From NCBI GenBank assembly GCA_036337765.1, contig JAYZDP010000027.1, forward strand, positions 1 through 7,958: 7,958 nt of DNA, written 5' to 3'. The translations under genes and the position numbers were made by a program. The notes beneath the pieces were generated by a model. The model worked only from the letters and a program-made list of their open reading frames with translations, did not search any database and was not told the origin of the DNA. The stretch is from JAYZDP01 sp036337765. Its GTDB lineage: Bacteria; Acidobacteriota; Thermoanaerobaculia; Multivoradales; Multivoraceae. How positions within the stretch are numbered: position 1 is the first letter of the stretch; each line of letters opens with the position of its first letter. Below, piece after piece: positions 1 to 6,000 of the stretch.

Positions 1-2
1 GT

Positions 3-302
3 CCCGGGTGGGGACTCGCCGACGACGGGTCGATCCAGTGGCACCGCGTCCATCCCGAGACCGGGGTCGCGATCGAAGGGCTGCAGGTGCCGCGCTGGCA
101 GGATCTGTTGTCGACCGCTCTGCGGGCTGCGAGAGCCTTCCCACAGATGCCGTTCATCGGCTGGGATGTGCTCGTCACCGAAGAGGGGCCTGCGCTTCTC
201 GAGGCCAACACGCTGCCGGCGCTGCCAGTGTGGCAGGTGCACGAGCCGTTGCTCGACGACCCGCGCAGCCGCGCTTTCTTCGAGCACTACAGGCTGGCCT
301 GA
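3..302 (+). CDS. Sugar-transfer-associated ATP-grasp protein, C-terminal end (5' partial)
   Basis: The reading frame is open from the left edge to a TGA at 300-302 and gives about 99 residues, so the true start lies outside the window. The fragment reads HPETGVAIEGLQVPRW, then about 20 residues of helix, then IGWDVLVTEEGPALLEANTL. This matches the end of the ATP-grasp fold seen in the 'sugar-transfer associated ATP-grasp' family. There the Asp of GWDV and the Glu and Asn of LLEAN are the expected Mg-ATP ligands. The family forms acyl-phosphate-dependent amide or ester bonds and usually sits in exopolysaccharide or capsule loci; the substrate is unknown. The last 16 bases overlap the convergent methyltransferase gene. 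The family call is fairly firm; the pathway is inferred from the neighbouring methyltransferase and Mur-ligase-like genes. Confidence 0.75.
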   Translation, partial: PGWGLADDGSIQWHRVHPETGVAIEGLQVPRWQDLLSTALRAARAFPQMPFIGWDVLVTEEGPALLEANTLPALPVWQVHEPLLDDPRSRAFFEHYRLA

Positions 303-1102
303 TCGTCGTCGATGTCTCCACGCACTCCAAGAGCGGCGACGAAAGAGCCGGTGAAATAGCGAAAGCGCGCCGTCTCCCATCTCTGCATCGCGCGCAGGCG
401 ACTGTGAACCCAGGCAAGCAGGCGGGGCGATCCGGTGCGGCGGGCGAGCCACACTGACCCCGTGGCGAGCAGCCGCGGGTTGTGAACGATGGCCGTGCGG
501 CCGCACACGTCGAAGCCGGCGGCCTTCATTTCTGCCGCCAGCTCGCCGATCCGGTAGGAGCGGCCCAGGTAGAAAGGTACCCGTCCGAGTAGTTTGGCAA
601 CCCGCAGCAGCGGGTTGCCAATGTTCTGACGGTTGTCGAGGGTGACGACGGTCCGTCCGCGCGGGCCCAGCGTTCGGAGGATCTGGGTAAGGCTGCGTCC
701 GAGGTCGGCCGGCTCGTGGAAGTGATCGAGGGTCGACGGAGACAGAACCAAGTCGAAGCAGCGGTCCGCGAACGGCAGGTGGCGAACGTCGGCGACCAAA
801 CGGTGCCCGGGTGGCGATCCCGCCAGCGGCGATGCTCTGACGGCGCCAGCCGCTACGACCGTGTTCAGCGAGATGTCGATGCCGACGATGCTCGCGAAGC
901 TGGTCGCCAGGTGCGGCATCAGTGAGTCGGGCCCGTAAGCTTCCTCGAAGAGATCGGTCTTCAGCAGGCGACCTTTGGCGCTACCCCGCCAGCCCTCTAC
1001 CAGACGCAGGTACGCATCCCGCTTGATCTCGCCGAGAACGGCATCGAGATAGTGGCCGCTGCGCCCGATACGACCTTCCAGCTCCTCCCACTCGCCGTGC
1101 AT
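287..1102 (-). CDS. Class I SAM-dependent methyltransferase
   Basis: The product is 271 residues. The ATG at 1102-1100 is preferred over in-frame upstream starts because it overlaps the stop of the upstream gene (TGATG, one shared base) and has a GGAG Shine-Dalgarno at 1114-1111, eight bases away. Upstream in-frame codons lie inside the Mur-ligase gene. The Rossmann core runs from about residue 45 to 157. KTDLFEEAYGPDSL (48-61) takes the motif I position, VGIDIS (73-78) carries the acidic residue that should bind the SAM ribose, DVRHLPF (105-111) is motif II, FDLVLSPSTLDHF (116-128) follows, and TLGPRGRTVVTLDN (144-157) is the late strand. The usual glycine-rich GxGxG is absent, replaced by the KTDLFEE block, which I recall from one subgroup of methyltransferase-11-like proteins. 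The C-terminal 100 residues are basic and helical. The acceptor is unknown. Coupling to the Mur-ligase gene suggests a cell-surface or conjugated small-molecule substrate. Confidence 0.8.
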   Translation of the reverse strand: MHGEWEELEGRIGRSGHYLDAVLGEIKRDAYLRLVEGWRGSAKGRLLKTDLFEEAYGPDSLMPHLATSFASIVGIDISLNTVVAAGAVRASPLAGSPPGHRLVADVRHLPFADRCFDLVLSPSTLDHFHEPADLGRSLTQILRTLGPRGRTVVTLDNRQNIGNPLLRVAKLLGRVPFYLGRSYRIGELAAEMKAAGFDVCGRTAIVHNPRLLATGSVWLARRTGSPRLLAWVHSRLRAMQRWETARFRYFTGSFVAALGVRGDIDDDQASL

Positions 1103-1950
1103 CAGCCGGGCTCCGCGGCGACGAGTCGCAGCTTGCAGTTCAAACACGAGTTGGTACGGCCGCAGTCGGAGAGCCAGCACAGATGCTCGGCCTGCCGCGC
1201 CACGGACAGGCGCTCGAGGTGGCCGCGGCCCACGATCAGGACCAGGTCGCCAGCCTCCGCGTTCGCGCGCAGAAAGGAGTGTGCGTCGCGGACGGTGTCG
1301 AAGGCGTGGATCGAGTCGTCGCCCGTCTCCGCGGCCAGGCCATAGTGTCCCCACCGGCTCACCATCACGACGAGATCCGCAGCCCTTCTGGCGCGCTCCG
1401 CCGTTCGTCGGTACACCTTGCGGGCCTTGCTGCGCGTGTCTGAGAGATGTCCGATCACCGCGATTTTGCGTTTGGCGCGTGCCTGTTCGAGAAACACGAA
1501 CGCCTGCTCGACCGACTCCGGCGAGGACTTGAAGTCGTTGCGGATGTGCGTGACCTTGCCGAGGGTCACGGGCTCCATTCGACCGCTGTGCTCCTGCCCC
1601 GCGGCGGCCGCCGCGGCGGCACCGTCGAGCGAAGCCCCACACGCTTGTGCCGTGGCGAGGGCGGCCAGGACGGAAACGTGCCAAGGGACGCCGCACAGCT
1701 GGGTCGCGATCCGCTGCCGCTGGGTTGCCTCGACCAGGGTGAAGCTCAGACGGTCGGGCCAGCTTGCACGGATCTCCTCGGCCCGCACGTCCGCTGAGGT
1801 CGTGGTCCCGAAACGTAATACTCGGCCGCGGCAGAGGTCCGCCATCGCATCCACCCGCGGGTCGTCGGCATTGAGCACTGCCAGTCCGTGTGGTGGGAGG
1901 TGTTGGATCAGCTTGCCCTTCTCGCGCGCGGTCTCGTCGAGGTTTCGAAA
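1102..1950 (-). pseudogene. Mur-ligase-like (MurF-type) protein, C-terminal half only, 5' end lost at a breakpoint
   Basis: Homology to Mur ligases begins abruptly at FRNLDETAREKGKL. This aligns with the E. coli MurF stretch FGSLAGVAKAKGEI, and LPPHGLAVLNADD follows as in MurF. Upstream of the Phe (codon 1950-1948) the frame stays open to 2247, but it is only the antisense of the asparagine synthase gene. The invariant His normally just before that Phe, the P-loop (GxxGKT) and the central ATPase core are all missing. The remaining ~282 residues hold the end of the central domain and the C-terminal domain, with NDFKSSPESVEQAF where MurF has D-YNANP-S, then a RKIAVIGHLSD strand and a VGRGHLERL ending. 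A Cys-rich tail (C-x4-C-x5-C-x2-C, bases 1135-1179) closes it. Without an ATP site it cannot be a working ligase as sequenced. An intact full-length gene may exist if the junction is an assembly artefact. Confidence 0.75.
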
Positions 1951-1968
1951 AATCGCACGCTGTTTCGC
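1951..1968. other. Head-to-head breakpoint between two 5'-truncated genes
   Basis: Recognisable Mur-ligase sequence on the minus strand ends at base 1950. Recognisable asparagine-synthase sequence on the plus strand begins at about 1963-1975 (LFRGCRELGLKV). Each frame runs on through the other gene only as antisense, and each gene lacks its whole N-terminal catalytic part. The breakpoint must lie within roughly these 18 bases. It abuts a perfect 8-base palindrome, TTTCGAAA, at 1943-1950. An inversion, a deletion with inversion, or a fold-back amplification or assembly chimera would each give this picture. The exact base cannot be placed without the intact parental sequences. Confidence 0.7.
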
Positions 1969-2748
1969 GGCTGTAGAGAGCTCGGTCTGAAGGTCGCCCT
2001 GGTCGGCGACGGCGCCGACGAGCTCCTCGGTGGCTTCACATGGTACCGAGGCGAGGGAGATCGGATGGCGCGGGTGCTCAGGCAGGGGCGGTCTCCGGTC
2101 TGGCAGCGGTTCGCGACCTGGCTGCTGCACGAAGAACGGGCAGAGACCCCGGAGTTGCTGCAGCCGGAGTTGCGTCGGGTGGTGGCCAAGGTCAACCCGG
2201 TCATCGCCGGGTGGTCTGAGATCGAGGCGGAGGTGGCGCACCGCCACCCACTGGACCGCATGATCTGGCTCGAGTCGCGAACGCGATTCGTCGACTTCTG
2301 CAACTCGGTCACGGACCGACTGAGCATGGCGGAGTCGGTGGAGGCGCGCCCCGTCTTTCTCGACTCGGGACTTTGGGACTACGTCGCTCGCCTGCGGATC
2401 GGGCGGCGCTTCGGCCCGGTGGCTCTGGGTGCGATCGAGAAGCGCCTCCTGCGTGACGCGACACGCTCGCTGGTGCCGGAGCCGATCCGCCAGCGACGGA
2501 AGTGGGGTCTCGCGGTGCCAGGGGTCGGCAACTGGTGCGTGGGATCGACGCTGCCGGAATGGGCCGACGAGGTCGTGCGCCCGAAGGAGTTCGAAGACGT
2601 CGGCATCTTCGATGCCGGGCGAGTTGCCGGCCTGCGTGCCAAGGCGGCCCGCAGCGATCCGACGACGGCGACTCTCCTCTACCGCGTGCTCTACACCCAG
2701 CTGTGGGCGCGCACGCTTCTCAGGGGTGAGCCGGGTGCGTTGGATTGA
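1963..2748 (+). pseudogene. Asparagine synthase (glutamine-hydrolysing) family, C-terminal half only, 5' end lost
   Basis: About 261 residues match the C-terminal part of the AsnB synthetase domain. GLKVALVGDGADELLGGF is the conserved SGDGADE/GGY block. RFVDFCNSVTDRLSMAESVEARPVFLD is the D-R-SM--S-E-R-PFLD block that follows. EKRLLRDATRSLVPEPIRQR with RKWGLAVP is the K-LR-A--LP--I--R-K-G--P block. Family members are about 600 residues. The N-terminal glutamine amidotransferase domain (Cys2 nucleophile) and the SGGxDS pyrophosphate loop of the synthetase domain are absent. The frame continues 5' past a GTG at 1888, but that stretch is antisense to the Mur-ligase gene, so I do not treat it as a real start. 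Stand-alone AsnB paralogues of this kind are common in exopolysaccharide loci, where they amidate sugar-linked carboxylates. The stop is TGA at 2746-2748. Confidence 0.8.
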
Positions 2749-2804
2749 ACCAAAGTCGTTCCCGCCTTCGTCCTTGTCAACGAGTGCGACGGGCGCTTCA
2801 GCCC

Positions 2805-2834
2805 TTGACGGCGGCTCGATGCCGATGGGAGTAT
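2805..2834 (+). promoter_or_regulatory. Candidate sigma70-type promoter for the secreted-protein gene cluster
   Basis: The 134-base gap between the asparagine synthase stop and the next ATG holds TTGACG (2805-2810; five of six to the -35 consensus). An 18-base spacer follows, then GAGTAT (2829-2834), which matches only three of six -10 positions. The start codon is about 50 bases further on. This is the only good -35-like element in the gap. The weak -10 keeps confidence low. Confidence 0.3.
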
Positions 2835-2882
2835 GTGCGCTCCGAAGGTTCCATTCTGACTGAGCGAGGGATTAATGGCGTG

Positions 2883-3755
2883 ATGTCGCCCAAGCGAATT
2901 TCTGTCTTGATCGTAGCCGTCCTAGCACTGGTGGCGATGCCCCTGAGTGCCCAGGACTTCGAGCCCAATCGTACGCCCGACGGCAAGCCCGATCTGAGCG
3001 GCGTCTGGCAGGCTCTCAACGAGGCGAACTACGACCTCGAACTGCACATGGCCAAGCCCGCCATGCATCTGCGTGAAGGACCCTACGGCCCGCTGCCGAC
3101 GGTCCAGGTTCTCGCCCTCGGCGCGGTCGGCGCCGTTCCCGGCGGTCTCGGTGTCATCAAGGGCGGGGGCAAGATTCCCTACACGTCCGATGCGCTGGAG
3201 AAAAAGAACTGGAACCAGGAGAACTGGGTCACCGAGGATCCGGAGATCAAGTGCTTCCTGCCGGGCGTGCCGCGTGCCACGTACATGCCGCATCCCTTCC
3301 AGATCTTCCAGACGCCAGACACGGTCTTCGTCGCGTACCAGTACGCGGGCGCCGTACGCCACGTCTACATGGAAGATCCCGGGCTCGCGCCGATCGACTC
3401 GTGGATGGGTCAGTCCTACGGCCAGTGGGACGGTGACACCCTGGTCATCGAGGTAACGGGTCTGCACCCTGACTCGTGGCTCGACCGTGCCGGCAACCAC
3501 CATTCCGACCAGATGAAGGTGACCGAGCGCTACACGCTCGTGACCGACAACCACATTCACTACGAGGCGACGATCGAAGATCCGGCCACCTTCACCGAGG
3601 CGTGGACCATCGAGATGCCGCTGTACCGCCGGGTCGAGCCCAACGCGCAGCTGATGGACTTCCGCTGCGTCGAGTTCGTCGAAGAGGTGCTCTACGGCCA
3701 GTATCGGCGTAATCCGCTCGACCGTCCGGACTACCCGATGGCAGAGGGTCGCTAG
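2883..3755 (+). CDS. Secreted protein of unknown function ('TPDGKPDLSGVW' family)
   Basis: The product is 290 residues. The ATG at 2883 is chosen because a Sec signal peptide starts exactly there: a basic MSPKR, a hydrophobic core to about residue 20, and a likely cut after LSA (23). Another ATG eight bases upstream is closed at once by a stop, and the longer in-frame extension is not signal-like. The purine stretch GAGGGA near 2866 is a weak, distant ribosome site. The mature protein opens with NRTPDGKPDLSGVWQ (29-43), a signature repeated in many exported proteins of Proteobacteria and Acidobacteria. It continues with CFLPGVPRATYMPHPFQIF (124-142), GQWDGDTLVIEVTG (180-193) and a histidine-rich GNHHSDQMKVTERYT (204-218). 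Two cysteines (124 and 262) could pair. No catalytic motif is recognised. The DUF6152-like gene downstream is a frequent neighbour in my experience. Confidence 0.85.
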   Translation: MSPKRISVLIVAVLALVAMPLSAQDFEPNRTPDGKPDLSGVWQALNEANYDLELHMAKPAMHLREGPYGPLPTVQVLALGAVGAVPGGLGVIKGGGKIPYTSDALEKKNWNQENWVTEDPEIKCFLPGVPRATYMPHPFQIFQTPDTVFVAYQYAGAVRHVYMEDPGLAPIDSWMGQSYGQWDGDTLVIEVTGLHPDSWLDRAGNHHSDQMKVTERYTLVTDNHIHYEATIEDPATFTEAWTIEMPLYRRVEPNAQLMDFRCVEFVEEVLYGQYRRNPLDRPDYPMAEGR

Positions 3756-3889
3756 CGCTAAGATCGAGTATGCTTGCTGAAGCGAACGGCGCGGCGGGGA
3801 ATATCCTCGAGGGCATTGGGCTTGGAAAAGCTGTCGCCCATGGCGCGGGGAGCAACGGCAACGAGTCTTTGAGACAGGAGACATAACCC

Positions 3890-4318
3890 ATGCGTTCGAA
3901 GCAGATTCTGATCGTGGCCGCCGTCGGCCTTCTGTTCGCGATTTCGGTCCCGGTCGTCGCGCACCACGCGTTCGGCGCCGAGTTCGATCCCAACCGTCCT
4001 CTGATCCTGAAGGGTGCCGTGACCAAGGTGGAGTGGGTCAACCCCCACACCTGGATCCACCTCGAGGTCACCAACGAAGACGGCACCAAGGAGACCTGGA
4101 TGGTCGAGGGCGGCACGCCCAACACCCTTCTTCGTCGCGGTGTCAATAAGCAGTCGCTGCTACCCGGCACCGAGATCGTGGTCGACGGCTACCAGTCGAA
4201 GGACCGCTCGAATCGGGCCAACGGTCGCGACGTGACCTTCCCCGATGGCCGCAAGCTGTTCATGGGCTCGTCCGGCACCGGCGCTCCTCGCGACGGCCGC
4301 GACGCGACCGAGCCGTAG
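3890..4318 (+). CDS. Secreted DUF6152-family protein
   Basis: The product is 142 residues. The ATG at 3890 has a clear AGGAG at 3876-3880 nine bases upstream and opens a signal peptide (MRSKQ, then a hydrophobic core to about residue 23). The predicted cut after VVA (24) leaves a mature N-terminus beginning HHAFGAEFDPNRP. The run LKGAVTKVEWVNPHTWIHLEV (40-60) is the family core; DUF6152 proteins typically read AHHSFAAEF…LKGTVTKVEW-NPH. The rest is beta-rich (TEIVVDGYQSKD), with a Gly/Arg-rich tail after FMGSSGTG. The function of the family is not established. It is separated by 134 bases from the preceding secreted-protein gene and shares its direction. His25, His26 and His53 are candidate metal ligands, which is inference. 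Confidence 0.85.
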   Translation: MRSKQILIVAAVGLLFAISVPVVAHHAFGAEFDPNRPLILKGAVTKVEWVNPHTWIHLEVTNEDGTKETWMVEGGTPNTLLRRGVNKQSLLPGTEIVVDGYQSKDRSNRANGRDVTFPDGRKLFMGSSGTGAPRDGRDATEP

Positions 4319-4420
4319 AGAGTCTCTGACGACCGCACCTACGGCTGCCCTGCCCGCGACGGTGGGGTGGCCGCTCGTGTACCCGCCCCGTTTGGCTCTC
4401 ATCTGATTCTGGAGGTTTGC

Positions 4421-4930
4421 ATGCGAGTTGTGAGCGTGTTGATAGCTGCGATCCTGCTATTGGGCTGCAGTGGAGTTGCGGTTGCGGAGGAGCGGGAGCC
4501 GGTCGGAGACCTCGCCCAGGTGATGCGGGCGATCCTCTTCCCGAACTCGAACATCCTGTTCGACGTGCAGACGGGCGACCCTGAATCGGCAGGTGAGAAG
4601 CAGGAGGGCGACTCGGTGAGCTCCACCTTCTCGGGGATCTACAAGGGCTGGATGGTGGTCGAGCAGGCCGCGATCGCGTTGGCCGAGGTGGAGCCGATCA
4701 TCATGCTCGCGGGTCGGTCCTGCGAGAACGGCAAGCCGGCGCCGGTCGATCAGGCGGACTTCCAGGAGTGGGCTGCGCAGCTCACAGCGACCGGCAAGGC
4801 GACGCTCGAGGCGGCCAGCAAGAAGGACCGAGACGCGGTGATCGAGCTGACCAACAACGTGGCCGGTGCCTGCGAAGACTGCCACACCAAGTACCGGCGC
4901 TACCAGGACCGGTGCAACACGTCGAACTAG
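4421..4930 (+). CDS. Class II (c'-like) cytochrome c, periplasmic
   Basis: The product is 169 residues. The ATG at 4421 follows GGAGG (4411-4415) with five bases between and opens a signal peptide. One haem-attachment motif, CEDCH (151-155), lies near the C-terminus in GACEDCHTKYRRY, the position typical of cytochrome c'. It is preceded by helical segments, including LAQVMRAILFPNSNILFDVQ (31-50), a block I associate with a c'-like family in environmental bacteria, and FQEWAAQLTATGKATLEAA (114-132). The export signal is ambiguous: LLGC (13-16) resembles a lipobox, while AVA-E (20-23) is a normal signal peptidase I site. Haem type is c, with His155 as the proximal ligand. Partner and electron donor are unknown. 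It lies 26 bases upstream of the first membrane gene and is probably co-transcribed with it. Confidence 0.85.
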   Translation: MRVVSVLIAAILLLGCSGVAVAEEREPVGDLAQVMRAILFPNSNILFDVQTGDPESAGEKQEGDSVSSTFSGIYKGWMVVEQAAIALAEVEPIIMLAGRSCENGKPAPVDQADFQEWAAQLTATGKATLEAASKKDRDAVIELTNNVAGACEDCHTKYRRYQDRCNTSN

Positions 4931-4956
4931 AGTCGACGGCTCACGGCCCTCAGTTG

Positions 4957-5487
4957 ATGTCACTCCGCCCACTGTTCGAATGGGCCGACGCGCTGCCTTC
5001 GAGTATCGCGTTGCGGGAGTCGTTCAACGCCTACCCGCTTCTGCTGACGTCGCACGTCGTCAGCATGTGCCTGTTCGCCGGGCTGATCATGCTGTGGGAC
5101 TTTCGCCTGGTTGGCGTGGCACTGAAGCCGTCGCGCATCTCGGACCTTCCGACCCAGGTCTTCCCGTGGGCACTGAGCGGTTTCGCGATCAGCTTCATCA
5201 CCGGCGGGCTGCTCCTGTACTCGAAGCCGATGACCTACTTCGGCAACTTCTACTTCTGGTTCAAGATGCTCGCCATGGCCTTGGCCGCACTGAACCTGGT
5301 GTGGTTCCACTACGTGACCGAGAAGACGATCGCCAATTGGGACGAGGGCAAACCGACGCCGGGCTCCGCGAAGTTCGCGGGAATCGCGTCCTTGGCGTTG
5401 TGGGCGGCCGTTATCGTCACCGGCAGGCTGATGGCTTACAGCGGACTGGCGCCCAAGTGGTGGGACGCTCTCGGGATCGGAAGCTGA
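4957..5487 (+). CDS. Four-helix inner-membrane protein, DUF6644-like (first of a tandem pair)
   Basis: The product is 176 residues with four probable membrane helices at about 27-47, 70-88, 98-118 and 141-160. The ATG at 4957 is the first sensible start after the cytochrome stop, 26 bases away. No good Shine-Dalgarno is visible, so coupling to upstream translation is likely. Polar residues inside or at the edge of helices are His33 (TSHVV), Asp48 and Arg50 (LWDFRLVG), Lys103 (FWFKM) and Arg157 (TGRLMAY). The same His, Asp, Arg and Lys recur at identical spacing in the next gene. Similarity to DUF6644 is from memory of the pattern H-(14)-D-x-RL-G. No enzymatic function is known. Its place next to a cytochrome c suggests a membrane haem or quinone partner, which is inference. 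Confidence 0.75.
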   Translation: MSLRPLFEWADALPSSIALRESFNAYPLLLTSHVVSMCLFAGLIMLWDFRLVGVALKPSRISDLPTQVFPWALSGFAISFITGGLLLYSKPMTYFGNFYFWFKMLAMALAALNLVWFHYVTEKTIANWDEGKPTPGSAKFAGIASLALWAAVIVTGRLMAYSGLAPKWWDALGIGS

Positions 5488-5514
5488 GAATGCTGCTTCG
5501 GGGGAAGAAAGATC

Positions 5515-6000
5515 GTGATCGATAGGCTAGAGCCGTTCTTCGTGTGGATGCAGGATTCGGCGGTCAGCGCCTACTTCCTCGAGAACACCTGGTCGAGTCC
5601 GATTGTCCAGTGTGCGCATCTCCTGGCAATCGCGGTCTTCGCTGGATCGGTACTGATCGTCGACATACGGCTCCTGGGGAAGGGCCTTACACGACTGTCG
5701 GTCGAGCAGGTTGCGCGTAGCGCGCAGCCGTGGCTGGTCTGGAGCTTTCTCGCCCTGGTCGTGACCGGAGTGCCACAGATGATCTCGCTGGCGCTCAAGC
5801 AGTACTACAGCCCGTTCTTCTGGTTGAAGATGGAGCTGCTGCTGTTCGGGCTGCTCTTCACCTTCACCATTCGGCGCAAGGTCACACTCGCTGACCCGGC
5901 TCGTGTGGGCTCTTGGGTTCCGAAGGCGGTTGCCCTCGTGTCGATGGCGGTCTGGGGAAGCGTTGCCGTCTGGGCGCGCCTGATCGGCCTGTTCTCTTGA
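5515..6000 (+). CDS. Four-helix inner-membrane protein, DUF6644-like (second of a tandem pair)
   Basis: The product is 161 residues. The start is taken as GTG 5515 because GGGGAAG (5501-5507) sits at proper spacing and the protein then aligns with its neighbour from the first residues. An ATG at 5490 is in another frame and ends after 11 codons. Four membrane helices are likely at about 30-48, 73-92, 100-119 and 136-158. His35 (CAHLL), Asp50 and Arg52 (IVDIRLLG), Lys105 (FWLKM) and Arg155 (WARLIG) correspond to those of the preceding protein. The H-to-D (15) and D-to-K (55) distances are identical in both. It ends with TGA at 5998-6000, directly abutting the stop of the convergent P460 gene. 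This is probably a duplication and possibly a heterodimer; function is unknown. Confidence 0.75.
   Translation: MIDRLEPFFVWMQDSAVSAYFLENTWSSPIVQCAHLLAIAVFAGSVLIVDIRLLGKGLTRLSVEQVARSAQPWLVWSFLALVVTGVPQMISLALKQYYSPFFWLKMELLLFGLLFTFTIRRKVTLADPARVGSWVPKAVALVSMAVWGSVAVWARLIGLFS

Noticed and set aside
1103..1696. Extension of the methyltransferase frame upstream to 1696.
   Set aside because: It is an Arg/Gly-rich shadow of the Mur-ligase gene. The ATG at 1102 has its own ribosome site and couples to the upstream stop.
1888..1962. In-frame GTG start at 1888 that would make a longer asparagine-synthase-like protein.
   Set aside because: The added residues are the antisense of the Mur-ligase coding sequence and show no resemblance to AsnB. 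They follow from the breakpoint and are not a real N-terminus.
1951..2247. In-frame ATG at 2247 (minus) that would give the Mur-ligase fragment a longer N-terminus.
   Set aside because: The extra ~99 residues are antisense to the asparagine synthase gene, with no Mur-ligase motif and no P-loop.
3753..3760. TAGCGCTA palindrome at the stop of the first secreted-protein gene.
   Set aside because: Eight bases with no loop or T-run; too short to call a terminator or operator.
3770..3886. A 38-codon open frame (MLAEANGAAGN…) in the gap before the DUF6152-like gene.
   Set aside because: It has no convincing ribosome site and contains the Shine-Dalgarno of the next gene. Only 24 of its 37 sense codons after ATG end in G or C, clearly lower than in the flanking genes. 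Probably chance, though a small peptide cannot be excluded.
4319..4420. GC-rich gap before the cytochrome gene, examined for a terminator or promoter.
   Set aside because: I see imperfect GC-rich pairing (GGTGGGG against CCCGCCCC) but no stem followed by a T-run and no clear -35/-10 pair. Nothing beyond the GGAGG ribosome site is supportable.
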